DNA of 64,000 nucleotides from Hyalella azteca. Its lineage: Eukaryota; Arthropoda; Malacostraca; Amphipoda; Hyalellidae. The stretch spans positions 588,510-652,509 of the forward strand of contig NW_025940784.1 in the NCBI RefSeq assembly GCF_000764305.2. The letters run 5' to 3'. Shown here in pieces: positions 1-11,219 of this stretch; position 1 is the first letter of the stretch; each line of letters begins with the position of its first letter. Under the pieces are notes generated by a model that was not told the origin of the DNA, made no database searches, and saw nothing but the letters and a program-made list of their open reading frames with translations. The position numbers and the translations under genes were made by a program.

Positions 1-157
1 CCAAAGACATGCTTCGATAAACGCAGAGGAACTGGTTAAGAAAACGATTACCAACATTTAAAATTGAATGCGGCGCGTATCGAACTAAAAATAGTCCAAA
101 TCCATAAAATAGTGCAAATCCATCACTGGCATGGACGAACAAATTAGGCACACTTGA

Positions 158-215
158 TTTACACTTGCCGCTGTTTGCAGCTTAGGTTTACACTTGCCGC
201 TGTTTGCAGCTTGGG
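158..215 (+). repeat. 29-bp tandem duplication of a splice acceptor
   Basis: Two near-identical 29-bp units (158-186 and 187-215, one mismatch) each contain a pyrimidine stretch, the acceptor TTTGCAG and the first bases of the transporter exon. A third partial match continues into the exon. The exon is read from 210, the second acceptor. Use of the first acceptor (AG at 179-180) would shift the frame, because 29 is not a multiple of three. Confidence 0.8.
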
Positions 216-3200
216 TTTACACTTGGTGCTGCTGGGTTCTGTGGTGATGTTTGCTGTTACGTTGACGGTGGTGCCGGAGTGCTCGGTGCTCGGGGCCCTC
301 ATAACCACGCTCGCTGTCATGGGTTTCTTCATGGGCACTATCGACACCGTCGCCAACATCTCCATGCTGCAGCTCTACGGCAGAGACGTCGCACCTTTCC
401 TCCAGGTCATCGAAGCAAATAATGAAATTCGAACAGTTAAAATTTTCTTTCGATTATCAATCTCGTAGTAGATACTTTACTTGTGAAAAATGCTTCATGA
501 AACTGAAATGTCATTAATATATTAATTTCAGAAAACCCGGGAATAACTCTTCTATGTATCTGCAGGCGCTGCATTTTTCCTACGGTCTTGGTGCATTCCT
601 ATCGCCCATTGTGACGAAGCCTTTCCTGCTGAACGAAGACTGCAACGGCCTCGTGCTGAACAGCTCGGTAGCTCACCGCCTCCTCGACGTACGTCTCGTC
701 AACATAACCCAAGAAGCTCAGGCTGAGCTGCATCACGCACAGAACAATTCTGAGATCCAGTACGCATTCTGGATCATGGCTCTCATGCAGGTACCTTAAT
801 GGTCGCTTAAACTTTGCTTAATTGACCATTCATTTTTTACAAACGGATAAGACAAGCTATGCGTTTTGAGATTTCTCAATCAATCCTGACGATACTGAAG
901 TCCCAAGATTGAGTTACGATAAAATTGTATGTTTTTTTATAATTTTAACTTATATTGTTTCATAATGATGTTCCGCGGAGTATTTTTCATCTAACATATT
1001 TTGTTATTCGTCAAAATCAATAGCTCAAAAATTAAACAAAATTTTTACAACGCCTCCATCGCTCATCATATGGTTATCTTGCCTACAAATTTAACGCTTT
1101 ATCCTCACAAATAGATTCACTACAAAAAAAAAACAGTTTCAATGCACAAGCCTGGGGCTATCGAACTTCAAAATATTATACAGAATGGCAGATTTACTTA
1201 TTATGCCACATATACACATACACACAATTTGTCGTCAGTCACACATGATAACCCGGAAAATTTTCTTCTCACCTTGCAACTCGCGTGTTGCGGTTGCCAG
1301 CTGCCGGTGGTGGTGCTACTGGCGGTGCTCGTCTACTACGACTACTTCCCGGTGTCTGGGGACGCTGTTGTGGTCGAGACTCTCCCCGAGACTTTCGAGC
1401 TCAAGACCCAGAATATCACGGAGCCTCTTGCTGCCTCCCGCAGTATAATGCCCGACCTCAGGGATGAAGGTAACTTTCCATGTGTAATTTTCGTGAATTA
1501 GTGCTTGCCATTGTGGAAATGCTATCAGCAACAATCATTAGTGTGAAATTAACTGTGGTATGAAAGTGATGTAAACTTTTCTATAAACTATCGTCTATTT
1601 TTCTTGATGGATTTTGTTGATTAGAATTGTGAATGACTATTTTGCAGCCTACCATGGATATTATGCCAAGGTTATAACATTCATTTCTCAATTGCAGAGG
1701 ACAGGCCTCAAGTTACCGCTCGGCAGATGGCGCTGGTGACCGCATGCGCCGCGGGATTGCTCTTCATTTACGACGGTCTGCAGGTAAAACTTTAAAATAA
1801 CTCGAATTTTCATGATGACCCCAAAAATCAATAAAGGAGAGAAATCGAGGTCGCAAAGCACATAATATAAGTTATTTTCGACCGACATACATATTATTAC
1901 AATATCTTTGTTTTGCGCATTTTTTAAAACCGTGTTCATGATATGTGCTTAGTATTAATTTTAGCTGTTACTATTTTGCGATGTAATTCGTAATGAAGCT
2001 TTAGAATTATTTTTGATTAATTGAATCATAAATTAAATAGTAATTTTATTACACCAAAAATGTTGAAAAAATTACCCTATGTTGCTCCATCGGTGGAATA
2101 AAAATTCAATAAGCAGACGAGTATATTTACACTGAAGACAAAAATACCTAAATTGGCCAATGTAAGACGAAGTTACGTAAAAACGTATTGTTCGACATTT
2201 TCAGGTGTTTAAGATCTTTCGGTGGTTTTCGACAGAATTTCTGTTGAGAAATATGCAATGAATCCTAAATCAGGAATTGGAGGCTAAATTTTCAATGTAA
2301 ATTTAAAAATCTATTTCACTTTATTTTGTTGGATTTATGAACTCATGATGGAGCTGATGTCCGTGATGTTTGAAATGAAAATATTATAAAAGAAATTTTT
2401 CAGACTTAAATTATTGACAAATGAATCTACGCCCATTTAAAGTTGTTCTGTGCAATAAACTTAAATCTCAAGCATATCAGAGGTCCCATTTTCTTCAGCA
2501 TGACGACAAATGTAACTCTTCGTTGATTCAACACGTTCTTATTCAGGCGGCGTACGGCGGATACATTTACTCGTACGCCGTGAAGAGCGTGGCCGACATG
2601 GCGCAGAACGAGGCCGCTGTGCTTAACGCCTGCTTCTGGGGCACATTCGCCTTCGGACGTCTTATTTCTATTGGCATCGCGACGCGCATCACCCCGCAGT
2701 GGATGATGCTCGCTAATATGGTGAGGAAACTTCATCACTCCGCAGTGGATGATGCTGCTAATATGGTGAGGGACCTGCCACACAACCATGACATTCATCA
2801 CCCCGCAGTGGATGATGCTCGCTAATATGGTGAGGGACCTGCCACACAATCATGACATTCATCACCCCGCAGTGGATGATGCACGCTAATATGGTGAGCG
2901 ACCTGCCATACAACCATGACACTCATCACCCCGCAGTGGCCAGATATAATTTTTTTAATCTCTATTACAGCATAATCTTATTTTAAATATGGTGACGGCA
3001 CAAAATTCTAAATTTTCACAAAAATTATATGAATAATTTTACGAATGATTAAAATTTGGACAACCGGGCTCAGTGTGTGTACAATATTTTCCTTGTCAGC
3101 CTTGCGTTCGGCCATTATGTCAAGTCCAAGAGTTACTCCAGCCGGATAGTGTTATAAATAAAAATATTATTTAGCAATAAGAAATAATTTATTTGATGCA

Positions 3201-6200
3201 ATAAGAATGTAGTAACATGCTTAGCGATTTTTTTATTTGTAGTTTTCATGTCGGAACTCAAAATTAGTATGAGGCGGTAACAACGTTCACACTCATTACG
3301 AGCGAACGTCGGCACAAGTTCATGACATCGATTGAATTGCGATTGTTTAAATTTTTGCTCGTCAATATTTTTAAGTGTCCCGCCTGTTTGGAAAATGATA
3401 ACGATTCATGTCACACAGCTGCGAAAAAGCATACAAATATTTTACACCTAGAACATAAGACGGGCAGTTTCGGGCTGAATGTGTAGAATGTTTTTATCAA
3501 ATAGAAACTAATTTATCACTCAAACCATGTAAATAACCGGCCATCTATTACATCTCTTCAAAACATTGAAGAACACACGGTATATGAAATTTTCACTTTC
3601 CCATTGAACTGAGAGGTGACAGTGACCGTAACATTTTTTTTTATTTCACAAGACGAGCTGTTTCGTGGCGATCGCGATCATTTCGTCGCAAAAATATTGA
3701 GCTATGAGGTGACAGTGATCACAATATTTTTTTTTTCTTTTATAAGACTGGCTGTTTCGTGGCGATGGTGTTGATGCTGTCGATGCCTCACGACCACGCG
3801 ATGCTCTACGTCGGCACGGGGCTCTTCGGTACCTTCCTCTCGTCGGTCTTCCCGACGACCGTGTCCATGACAGAGACTTACATCCATGTTACTTGTGAGT
3901 AACGCATGCATTCATACATTATGAACTATTACGAATACAGTATGTGATTTACTGATTGTGAACTAGATTTCATTCATGTCAAATAAACAAATGTTCTCGT
4001 AACCTTTTACATGCTCAAATATAACCTTCAAAAAACGCATTATTTATGGATCAGAAAAAATAAGGTGTACACTGACGTAAGTAACTTTAGTTGTATTGTT
4101 GCGGGAGAGCTATCAACATATATATGATATCCGTCCATTATGTCCGCGATAGTGAAAATGATTTAAAACCTTATTCGATCAGAGTTGAGACTTTGCAAGA
4201 TTTTATTGCGTAGCTATAAAAAGTACATTAGGTGGCCCACTCTCAAAAAGTCAAACAAATACATTGGTCATGCTTGGCCGCCCTGACGTCTTCTGCGTAT
4301 CTTCTTCAGTCGATGAAGGTTCGCAACATGTACGTCGAGACTAGTGCGTCACACTGACGTAGTAGACCTAAGCGCATCCGCTTATCACAGTCATTGCTTG
4401 ACGAAGTTTTGGGCTGCCAGTATCCAATCCAGAAATTCAGCGATGGTCACGGTTACATTCACCAATGCAGAACACTAGACACCCTTTCTTCTCATTCAGA
4501 GTAGGTCCAGGTACGTAGGTAGACTTATAATAGAAAGAGCCCACTTCCACCTGAAATAATCAACAATTGCACGGGAAAATAAATGGGAAGTTTACCCTAA
4601 AATTACAGGAACAAAGGAACTCAATTGGGGAATATATCAGAATTGATCTAAGGAACACGAGGTAAAATATATAAATTGAAATAATTAACTTTCCAGCCAT
4701 TGGTATTATGGCAGTACTTTATAGCAGCATAAACAAGGATGACAAAATTCTTACTGTCGGCTAATAAGCTTACCCGCCACTCAGGAAGAAATCGTGAAAG
4801 GTACAATGGTTGCAACAAATGAATAGACATGAAAAACAGGTAGTTGAGGCTAAAAATTAACGACATTCAACTGAATACACGTTACGAAGTCTTCGCAACC
4901 ACAACCGCAACCGCTGAGCGAATAAAATGACAGGGAGTCAACGCAGCCCTCTCTACACGTTGCCAGCGTGAACCTGGTAAACATATGACGGACAAATAGC
5001 GCAGTCTTCTAGTCTTATTACGGTAGTATTTTTATTATTTCGTTTTTGAATATTGTTATTGTTCTTACATAAACTAACCTGCAAATAATTGTCTTCACAC
5101 TCGTCATAATATGCTTTTGAAGCTCAAATCACAAGCGTCCTCGTGATGAGCGCTGCCCTGGGAGAGATGGTCTTTCCCGTCATCATTGGACACGTGAGTG
5201 ATTAATTAACTTGATCATAATCAATATAAACGCTCCCATCTTACACTTCAGCAGTATTTACTTTTTTTTATATTGTTATAATATATTTTTGCCCTTTAGA
5301 GGATAAAAGAGGTCATTAGCCATTTCATTATGAAGTTTTAGTATTATATTTTTCAATGTAGGTAAATTTGTTAAGATGATCAATGTTTGAATTATCGAAT
5401 GTTTGAATTATCAATCTTTGAATATTTTGCAATTTGTCATACTCATCTTTTTACAAGACTTCTCTTTAACTTCACTTCTTGTTTGTTTGTCTGTCTGTCT
5501 ATCTGTCTGTCTGTCTGTCTGCTACAAATCTTATAATCGATATTTAACACACTTCTACCTGTCCAATTGATCTGAAATTTTGCACACTCGCGTAAAGTTG
5601 GAGACAATGCATGAATCAATTTACAGAAAAAATAATTTTATAAATTATATTTTTTTTTTCATTATTAAAAAATTAAAAAATAATTTCGTCTGCTACAAAT
5701 CTTATAATCCATAAATGACACAATTTGACCTGTCCAATTGATCTGAAATTTTGCACAATTGCATAAAGTCAGAGACAATGCATGAATCAATTGACAGAAT
5801 AAATAATTTTAAAAATTTACAAAATTTTGATATCTTGAAAAAATTGAAAAATATTTTTTTTTAATATTTGAAAATAAAATTAGAAATTCATTGTACATGT
5901 GTAACATCCAAGACACTGGTTTTTTCAGAAGTGTTGTCTTTAAAAAGTAATTTGTAAACGCATATTATTTTATATTCTAAGGTGTAATATATTTAAGTCT
6001 CCTATCGTTTGATCGTGTTCACAAGCAGAAATTGCTTGTGTTCAGTTCAAGACTATAGTAATATGCCCGGTAATTTTTAAATCCATATATGACACAATTT
6101 GAACTGTCCAATTGATCTGAAATTTTGCACAATTGCAAAGTCAGAGACAATGCATGAATCAATTGACAGAATAAATAATTTTGAAAATTTGCAAAATTTT

Positions 6201-7760
6201 GATATCTTAAAAAAAATTTGAAACATAATTTTTCTTTTAAATATTTGAAAATAAAATTAGAAATTCATTGTACATGTGTAACATCCAAGACACTAAATTG
6301 TTCAGAAGTGTTGTCTTTAAAAAGTAATTTTTAAACGCATATTATTTTCTATTGCACTCACGATTAGAAACGCTTTAATACAAATAGTAATAATTTCTGC
6401 CCACTATAGCATTATTATTCTTTTTAACAAAAATTACCTAACAAAAATCATCCTGTAAATAACATTGACGGCAGGAATTCGACTCATCGGGTCCGAAGGT
6501 GCTGCTGATAAGCGGTGTCGTGATGACGTTGTTGTCGTTCGTTCTATACTTCGCCTTGTTCATCGTTGCGGACGGCATCACTCGCGTCTCATGTGAGTAC
6601 TGTGAGTCACTAGTAGTGACTCACTAATCAACTACAACTTTATCCTATGTTGATATATCTTCCTTCTTTACCTGTTGAGAAGAACATGCTAATAGAGTGC
6701 TAATACGAGGGGCATCCGGAAAGTAGTACCGTTTGGGAATTGAACAAAAGGAAGTAAATATTAACAAATGTAAACATGTTTATTGAAAAACATGTATTAC
6801 ACTACTGCTGTACATAATTTCCGGGCAAATTTAAGTATTTGTCGGATCGTGTCACGAGTTTTTGTTTACCAGTGTCATATGCCTCCGCCGCCGGTGTATT
6901 GAGATACGCAGTCACGTGTTCTTATAGTTCTTTAACATTTTGAAACTTTGTCCCTGCCAAGAAGTCCTTGAGTTTCATAAACAGATGAAAATCTGAAGGA
7001 GTCAAGTCCGGAGTGTAGGGTAGATGGTCGAAAATTTCTCACTTGAATTTTTGGAGAAGTTGTTGTGTTGTCCGAGCCGTATGCGGCTTGGCATTATCGT
7101 GCAGGAGAATGACGCCAGTAGACAACAGACCTCGCCGTCGATTTTGAATTGCCCGCCGTAATTTTTTTAATGTTGCACAATACGCATTGGCATTGATTGT
7201 GTCTCCACGAGTCATGAAATCGATGAGCAGTGCACCTTGCCGATCCCAGAAACACTGGCGGCGGAGGCATATGACACTGGTATACAAAAACTCGAGACAC
7301 GATACGACAAATGCTTAAATTTGTCCGGAGATTAGGTAGAAAAGTAGTGTAATACATGTTATTTCCAATATACATGTTTACATTTGTTAATATTTACTTC
7401 CTTTTGTTCAATTCCCAGACGGGTACTACTTTCCGGATCACCCCTCGTATAATCGGTTATTGGCACATGAGAGTGGTTGGCAATTAACACTTTGAATTAT
7501 GCATAAAAAATAAACGATTTGGTAATTGTAATAGTGTTGATGGGAAAACCCGTTTATTGCACTTTTACTTTCCTGGTGCAGCGGAGCGAAGTCTGACTGA
7601 ACGATTCAAGGCTTTGTTGAAGGGCAAGACTGTCTCCGACGAAGGCATCGGTCTGATGACCCACAACGTCAAGCATTACAACCGAATGCGATCTCACCCC
7701 TCAGACATCTCTTTGAACGAGGAGACCTCCTTGTCCACAGCTCCAGTTGCCAACCTCTAG
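210..7760 (+). CDS. MFSD4: MFSD4/NaGLT1-like major facilitator sugar transporter, 3' nine exons (5' end off window)
   Basis: This is the C-terminal ~455 residues of a 12-TM MFS transporter of the MFSD4 (SLC60) family, plasma-membrane sugar carriers that include Na+/glucose transporter NaGLT1. Coding exons are 210-405, 566-790, 1301-1469, 1698-1783, 2547-2720, 3747-3894, 5123-5193, 6475-6592 and 7582-7760. All junctions are GT-AG and all phases agree. Recognisable pieces are the TM2-4 segment with MGTIDTVANISML, then ALHFSYGLGAFLSPIV, the central YGGYIYSYAV and FWGTFAFGR helices, and the late SSVFPTTVSM and ALGEMVFPVIIGH helices. The protein ends in a hydrophilic tail, with TAG at 7758-7760. 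The start codon and TM1 are missing because the gene runs off the left edge. Acceptor and donor regions of three exons are tandemly duplicated, and the last intron holds a mariner remnant. MFSD4A and MFSD4B cannot be separated from this fragment. Confidence 0.85.
2687..2943 (+). repeat. Minisatellite made of a transporter exon end plus its donor site
   Basis: Five copies start at 2687, 2733, 2796, 2860 and 2924 (spacings 46, 63, 64, 64). The first is the real 3' end of exon 2547-2720, encoding ITPQWMMLANM followed by the donor GTGAGG. The later copies lie in the intron, and three of them keep a GTGAG donor, at 2766, 2830 and 2894. The donor at 2766 is 45 nt downstream and the frame stays open, so its use would add 15 residues. 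The other two would shift frame. Confidence 0.85.
3606..3782 (+). repeat. ~93-bp tandem duplication of acceptor plus exon start
   Basis: The segments 3606-3688 and 3699-3782 are diverged copies. Each has GAGGTGACAGTGA, a T-rich tract, an AAG acceptor and the exon start GCTGTTTCGTGGCGAT. Only the second copy continues as the coding exon (3747-3894); the first copy diverges after about 20 exon bases and is a decoy acceptor. Confidence 0.75.
3895..5122. other. Transporter intron without recognised content
   Basis: This 1.2-kb AT-rich intron lies between two transporter exons. No exon, transposon or array was seen in it on either strand. Confidence 0.5.
5440..6350 (+). repeat. Dispersed repeat family R1, internally repeated, in a transporter intron
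   Basis: The repeat begins with a TTCACTTCTTG and GTCT-rich leader. It then repeats a ~110-160 bp module three times (near 5521, 5691 and 6073) with the shared cores CTACAAATCTTATAATC, TGTCCAATTGATCTGAAA and GACAATGCATGAATCAA. The same leader and modules recur at 44695-45185 inside the C-type lectin intron, so this is a mobile or dispersed family. No coding potential or clear terminal repeats were found, so the class is unknown. Confidence 0.75.
6706..7447 (-). mobile_element. Rearranged mariner element with ~185-bp inverted ends, in the last transporter intron
   Basis: Ends CGAGGGG...CCCCTCG are flanked by TA (6704-6705 and 7448-7449), the Tc1/mariner target duplication. The terminal inverted repeats extend about 185 bp (6706-6890 and 7263-7447, imperfect), far longer than the usual ~30 bp. 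The core carries a minus-strand transposase fragment, so the left end is the normal 3' end. The right end appears to be an inverted copy of that end, which has replaced the 5' half of the transposase gene. The element is non-autonomous. Confidence 0.85.
6860..7265 (-). pseudogene. Mariner (DD34D-type) transposase, C-terminal fragment
   Basis: Minus-strand translation shows FWDRQGALLIDFM, INANAYCATLKKLRRAIQN and LLHDNAKPHTA (second catalytic Asp). After an in-frame stop it shows LPYTPDLTPSDFHLFMKLKD (third catalytic Asp) and then LAGTKFQNVKEL with further stops. The N-terminal helix-turn-helix and the first catalytic Asp are absent. The order of motifs is typical of mariner transposases related to Mos1. 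It is broken by stops and truncation and is not expected to be functional. Confidence 0.85.
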
Positions 7761-8100
7761 AGACATACCTTTCCCTTCACTTCTTCTACGTCAACCTCTA
7801 TTGATATGACTTTATTTCTCTAGGGCCACAGCTTCTTATTTGCGCCTTTTGTCGTCAATCTCTAGAGCCACAACATCTTTTCCACCTTCTCTGTCGTCAA
7901 TCTCTAGAGCCACAGCATATTCTCCAGCTCCTCTGTCGTCAATTTCTAATCACATTTTCGTCCTCAGTTCTCATTTCACTATCAATTTCTGCCACAAATA
8001 TTCTTCGCCCTGTCTCGTACTAATGATACTATAATGCCACACCTTCTTCTCCCTCACTCCTGTCACTAACCTCTAGTGCCACGTCCTATTTACATCACAC
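7735..8100 (+). repeat. Degenerate tandem repeat starting at the transporter stop codon
   Basis: The last codons and stop of the transporter (CCAACCTCTAGAG at 7750-7762) recur in degraded form downstream. Matches to GTCGTCAATCTCTAGAGCCACA lie near 7850, 7890 and 7940, with weaker ones near 7790 and 8070, about 40-45 bp apart. The array is therefore 3' UTR or flanking sequence. It is less regular than the other arrays in this window. Confidence 0.55.
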
Positions 8101-9540
8101 CTCTAACAATCACCTGAGAAAACTTCTTTAAATTAATTCAATTTTCTTGTGCTTCAATTCCCAGTTACGGAATATTTAGAGTTGCCTGTAATTCCACTAT
8201 ATTTTTCAGAAGGCACATATGAGAGTCATTCTAGCTATCCAATAGTGATATGTACACAAAATGAAAAATTTGCTCTTCGCTTAAACTTCTATTACCTATA
8301 ACTGGATATAAAAGTTATAGCTTTCAGTAAAATTGGTTCTATTTCATGCGATGGTTCTCATATTGTGTTACAGCATCATTTTTTAGCTAAAAAAATAGCC
8401 TCTGTCTAAAACCATTCACCATTTTTACAACTGATAATTATTTCATGTATTTTCCTAAACGAACAGTTATTTTCAATGATGGAGCACAAGCTTTCTCGTC
8501 TTACGAAACTTCCGAAAACTCTATTGCGCAAAAAAAAAACGAATATATGAACATATGAATAATATATCATTCATGTATTACAAAATGTTCTAGTTTTTAT
8601 CGAAGAATTTGTTAAAATTAAATACCTTACCAATCTGTCGGTCCATAACATTGGTATAACACTGAATAACATTGTTGAACAGACATAATTGGATATATTC
8701 GAAAATAATATCATTTAATACGACTTGCCACCATGCAGTATCTTAATTAAGCTCTCGGCCAAAGATGAAAACTGCTAAAAAAATTATGCGAAGAATATTC
8801 GTATATTCACTCTGTCGTTTATGAAAACAGTAAACTTAGTGTACAAAGCCAATCTTATCCGTCTCATTTTCAATTAATATTATGCCTGCCTCTTTGTTGA
8901 ATGTATTCAGGATTCCCTGCATGCATTTTTTTTCACAAATCACCCACTAGTTAATAGCCAGCGTGTATTCGTCTGAGTTAGGTTGCAGGATCAGTTCGTT
9001 ATCTGGCTAGCAGGTACTTTAATCGAATGGTACAGATGGCACCGGTGAGCTCTAGCTTGAAATATCCTAAGTTAATTTTTTGATGCTCATGCAATAACAT
9101 TCCAAAGTAATGATAATGAACGTGTTTCTTTCAGTCGATGTTATTGCCCGGTGTTTTAATTTTCTTTTCTATATACGAATATCCTCGTAATGAAGTGGAA
9201 TGGACTCACTTGAGTCTTACTTCATAAATATTTGACGAAACAGTTGTTACTTACTGTGCGCGATCACATTAAGTCTGACCTTTTTTTTGTTCATGTAAGC
9301 CATTTACTGTGATATTGTCTCATCTCGTTCCATAATTCTAAGTGTACTAGAATGAGTATTCGCTCTCAGGAGCATTTTCGGATTAAGGTTCGGTAACTTT
9401 TTGCTACGGCCTTCTAACCGGTAAACTTTTTACCTAAGTTATTACATAATTAATCAAACTACGTAATGCTTAGAGTTTCAGTAGATTATATACGAGCTTC
9501 ACTTATTAGCAATCACCAACCTTTGTCTGAAGTGATTAAG
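8101..9540. other. Intergenic, no feature recognised
   Basis: AT-rich sequence downstream of the transporter gene. No credible coding exon, inverted-repeat element or array was seen. It may include transporter 3' UTR. Confidence 0.5.
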
Positions 9541-9554
9541 ATGAAGCACTTTCC

Positions 9555-10020
9555 TCACTTTGGTGGGGGAGCGCAGCCGTGCACCAACAATTTTGTGCAC
9601 CAATAAGCCCTGAATCGAACGCCTTGGATCTCTCCGGACCTACACCAATCAGCCGTGCACCACTCGGCTTTGTCCTCTTCCGGCCTTGACCACCACCTGC
9701 CGTGCACCACCAGACCGCGGATCGAATATGACTTCCAGGCATCGTTAAATTTCGTAATTTTACGTTCACCGCATCTGAGGTTAGGTTTCAGATAGCATAG
9801 TTCTGTTCCAAAATGTATCGTCCTTCGACAAGTGGCCGTTCGACCGAGAGCTGGTTCGACCCACGGCCTAGATACGGACGGCTTGAAGTGTTGAAGGCAA
9901 CGTTCCGGAAGGCAGGAATCATGATGGTCCATTACATCCAGGGCAGTGGTGGTCTTCGGCAGGCGACCCCTTTGGTGGCATCCAAAGGACTAGGTGAAGA
10001 CGATACGTCTAGCATTTCTG
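9555..10020. repeat. Single arm of mosaic repeat family R2
   Basis: The stretch contains GTGCACCA motifs, GGATCTCTCC, a GTTAAATTTCGTAATTTTACG block, CAGATAGCATAGTTCTGTTCC and GTCCATTACATCCAG. These occur in the same order at 32446-32870, inverted at 32990-33385, and in part at 55.43-55.95 kb. Open frames through it on both strands have no recognisable family and occur only because the repeat is GC-rich. This copy has one arm only. Confidence 0.75.
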
Positions 10021-10040
10021 GATCGTGGATGAGCAAATAA

Positions 10041-11219
10041 TTATAATATTATCTCCTTTTTCGCATGCTTTTCCTATAACTTTTCTAACTCATAAATATT
10101 TATATACATAATATATTCATTAAATTGGTATAGTGGAACAGTTTCCTTGTCCAGTTCGACGGCATTCTTTCCTGCATAAATGACCGGTCGTTGTCATTGC
10201 GAGGCAGCATGTGACTGCATGATGTCAGATAAATTTTATTATCAGTTTACCAAAGAGCGAAAGCCAACATTTTTAAACATTCAAAGGCAATATTAACAGA
10301 ATTAGGAACCAAAAAACTCAAGATTCGAAATTGCTGATTTCCTTTCAATATGCCTCATCATGAATTCACTTGGATTGCATACTGTCAGAACAAACCACAG
10401 AAATAATCCAAAATTACTAATTCCTAAGTCAGTCTTCCACCGACCCGAGGCTTCCAAATAACAATTGCTTCCGTCTTGCATTGAACTGAATGAACGATAT
10501 AGCAAATGGAAGCGATGTACTATGATAGCAAATGGTAATGCGAGTTTTCTTTCATTTTTAAAAATCCTGTCCATGAAGATAACGTTGTGATCGGTAGGTC
10601 GCACTCACGAAGCTAGTTATTAATAACTGCAAGGTAATGAAATAGGATGAGACGAATATTATTTAACGATTAATTACAGTATGACTATTTATTACATGAT
10701 TAACAAATTATTACGTATTAATTGCATTAATAACCAAGAATGAAAGAAGACGATGTGAAGAAGTAAGTAAACTACTCTAGATTGTCTGAATAGAGGTTTT
10801 GGTGTTAAGATGTTACTAGTGAGAATACGAGTGCCTGCTAATATCCCATGCTGTTTCATTAGCCACAATATTGTAGTCACTTAAGAAAATATTTAAATTA
10901 CACAATATTGTTACGTCTAAACCTATAATTATATACACTGTGAATAAATCGTTGTTGTCGACAAATTCCTGGTATTTTATTAAACCAACTCAAACACCTG
11001 AACTCAGAAACTACTATGATAGACGACTACCTACATGCAACAAACGCTTAGAGAAATGTGTGCGATATTGTCCAAATAGCTATGCACTTTTGTTGCCCTC
11101 GATTTGGTCATACTGACCAAATTTGGCCCGACAAAATGGCGCATGATTGCAACATGCAGAAAGTGTGTCACTATTTAGACAATATAAAACATTCATTCTT
11201 CTGAACGAGTTATAGGGCA
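10041..11219. other. Intergenic plus CCDC174 3' UTR
   Basis: No coding feature was recognised here. A minus-strand AATAAA at 10976-10981 lies about 240 nt past the CCDC174 stop and is a reasonable polyadenylation signal, so 10960-11219 is probably 3' UTR. Confidence 0.45.
10976..10981 (-). terminator. Candidate poly(A) signal of CCDC174
   Basis: AATAAA on the minus strand about 240 nt after the stop codon. Only position and motif support it. Confidence 0.4.

Noticed and set aside
9536..10040. Overlapping frames of 75-125 codons on both strands
   Set aside because: They coincide with a copy of the R2 repeat, recur as broken versions at 32-33 kb, and show no protein family.
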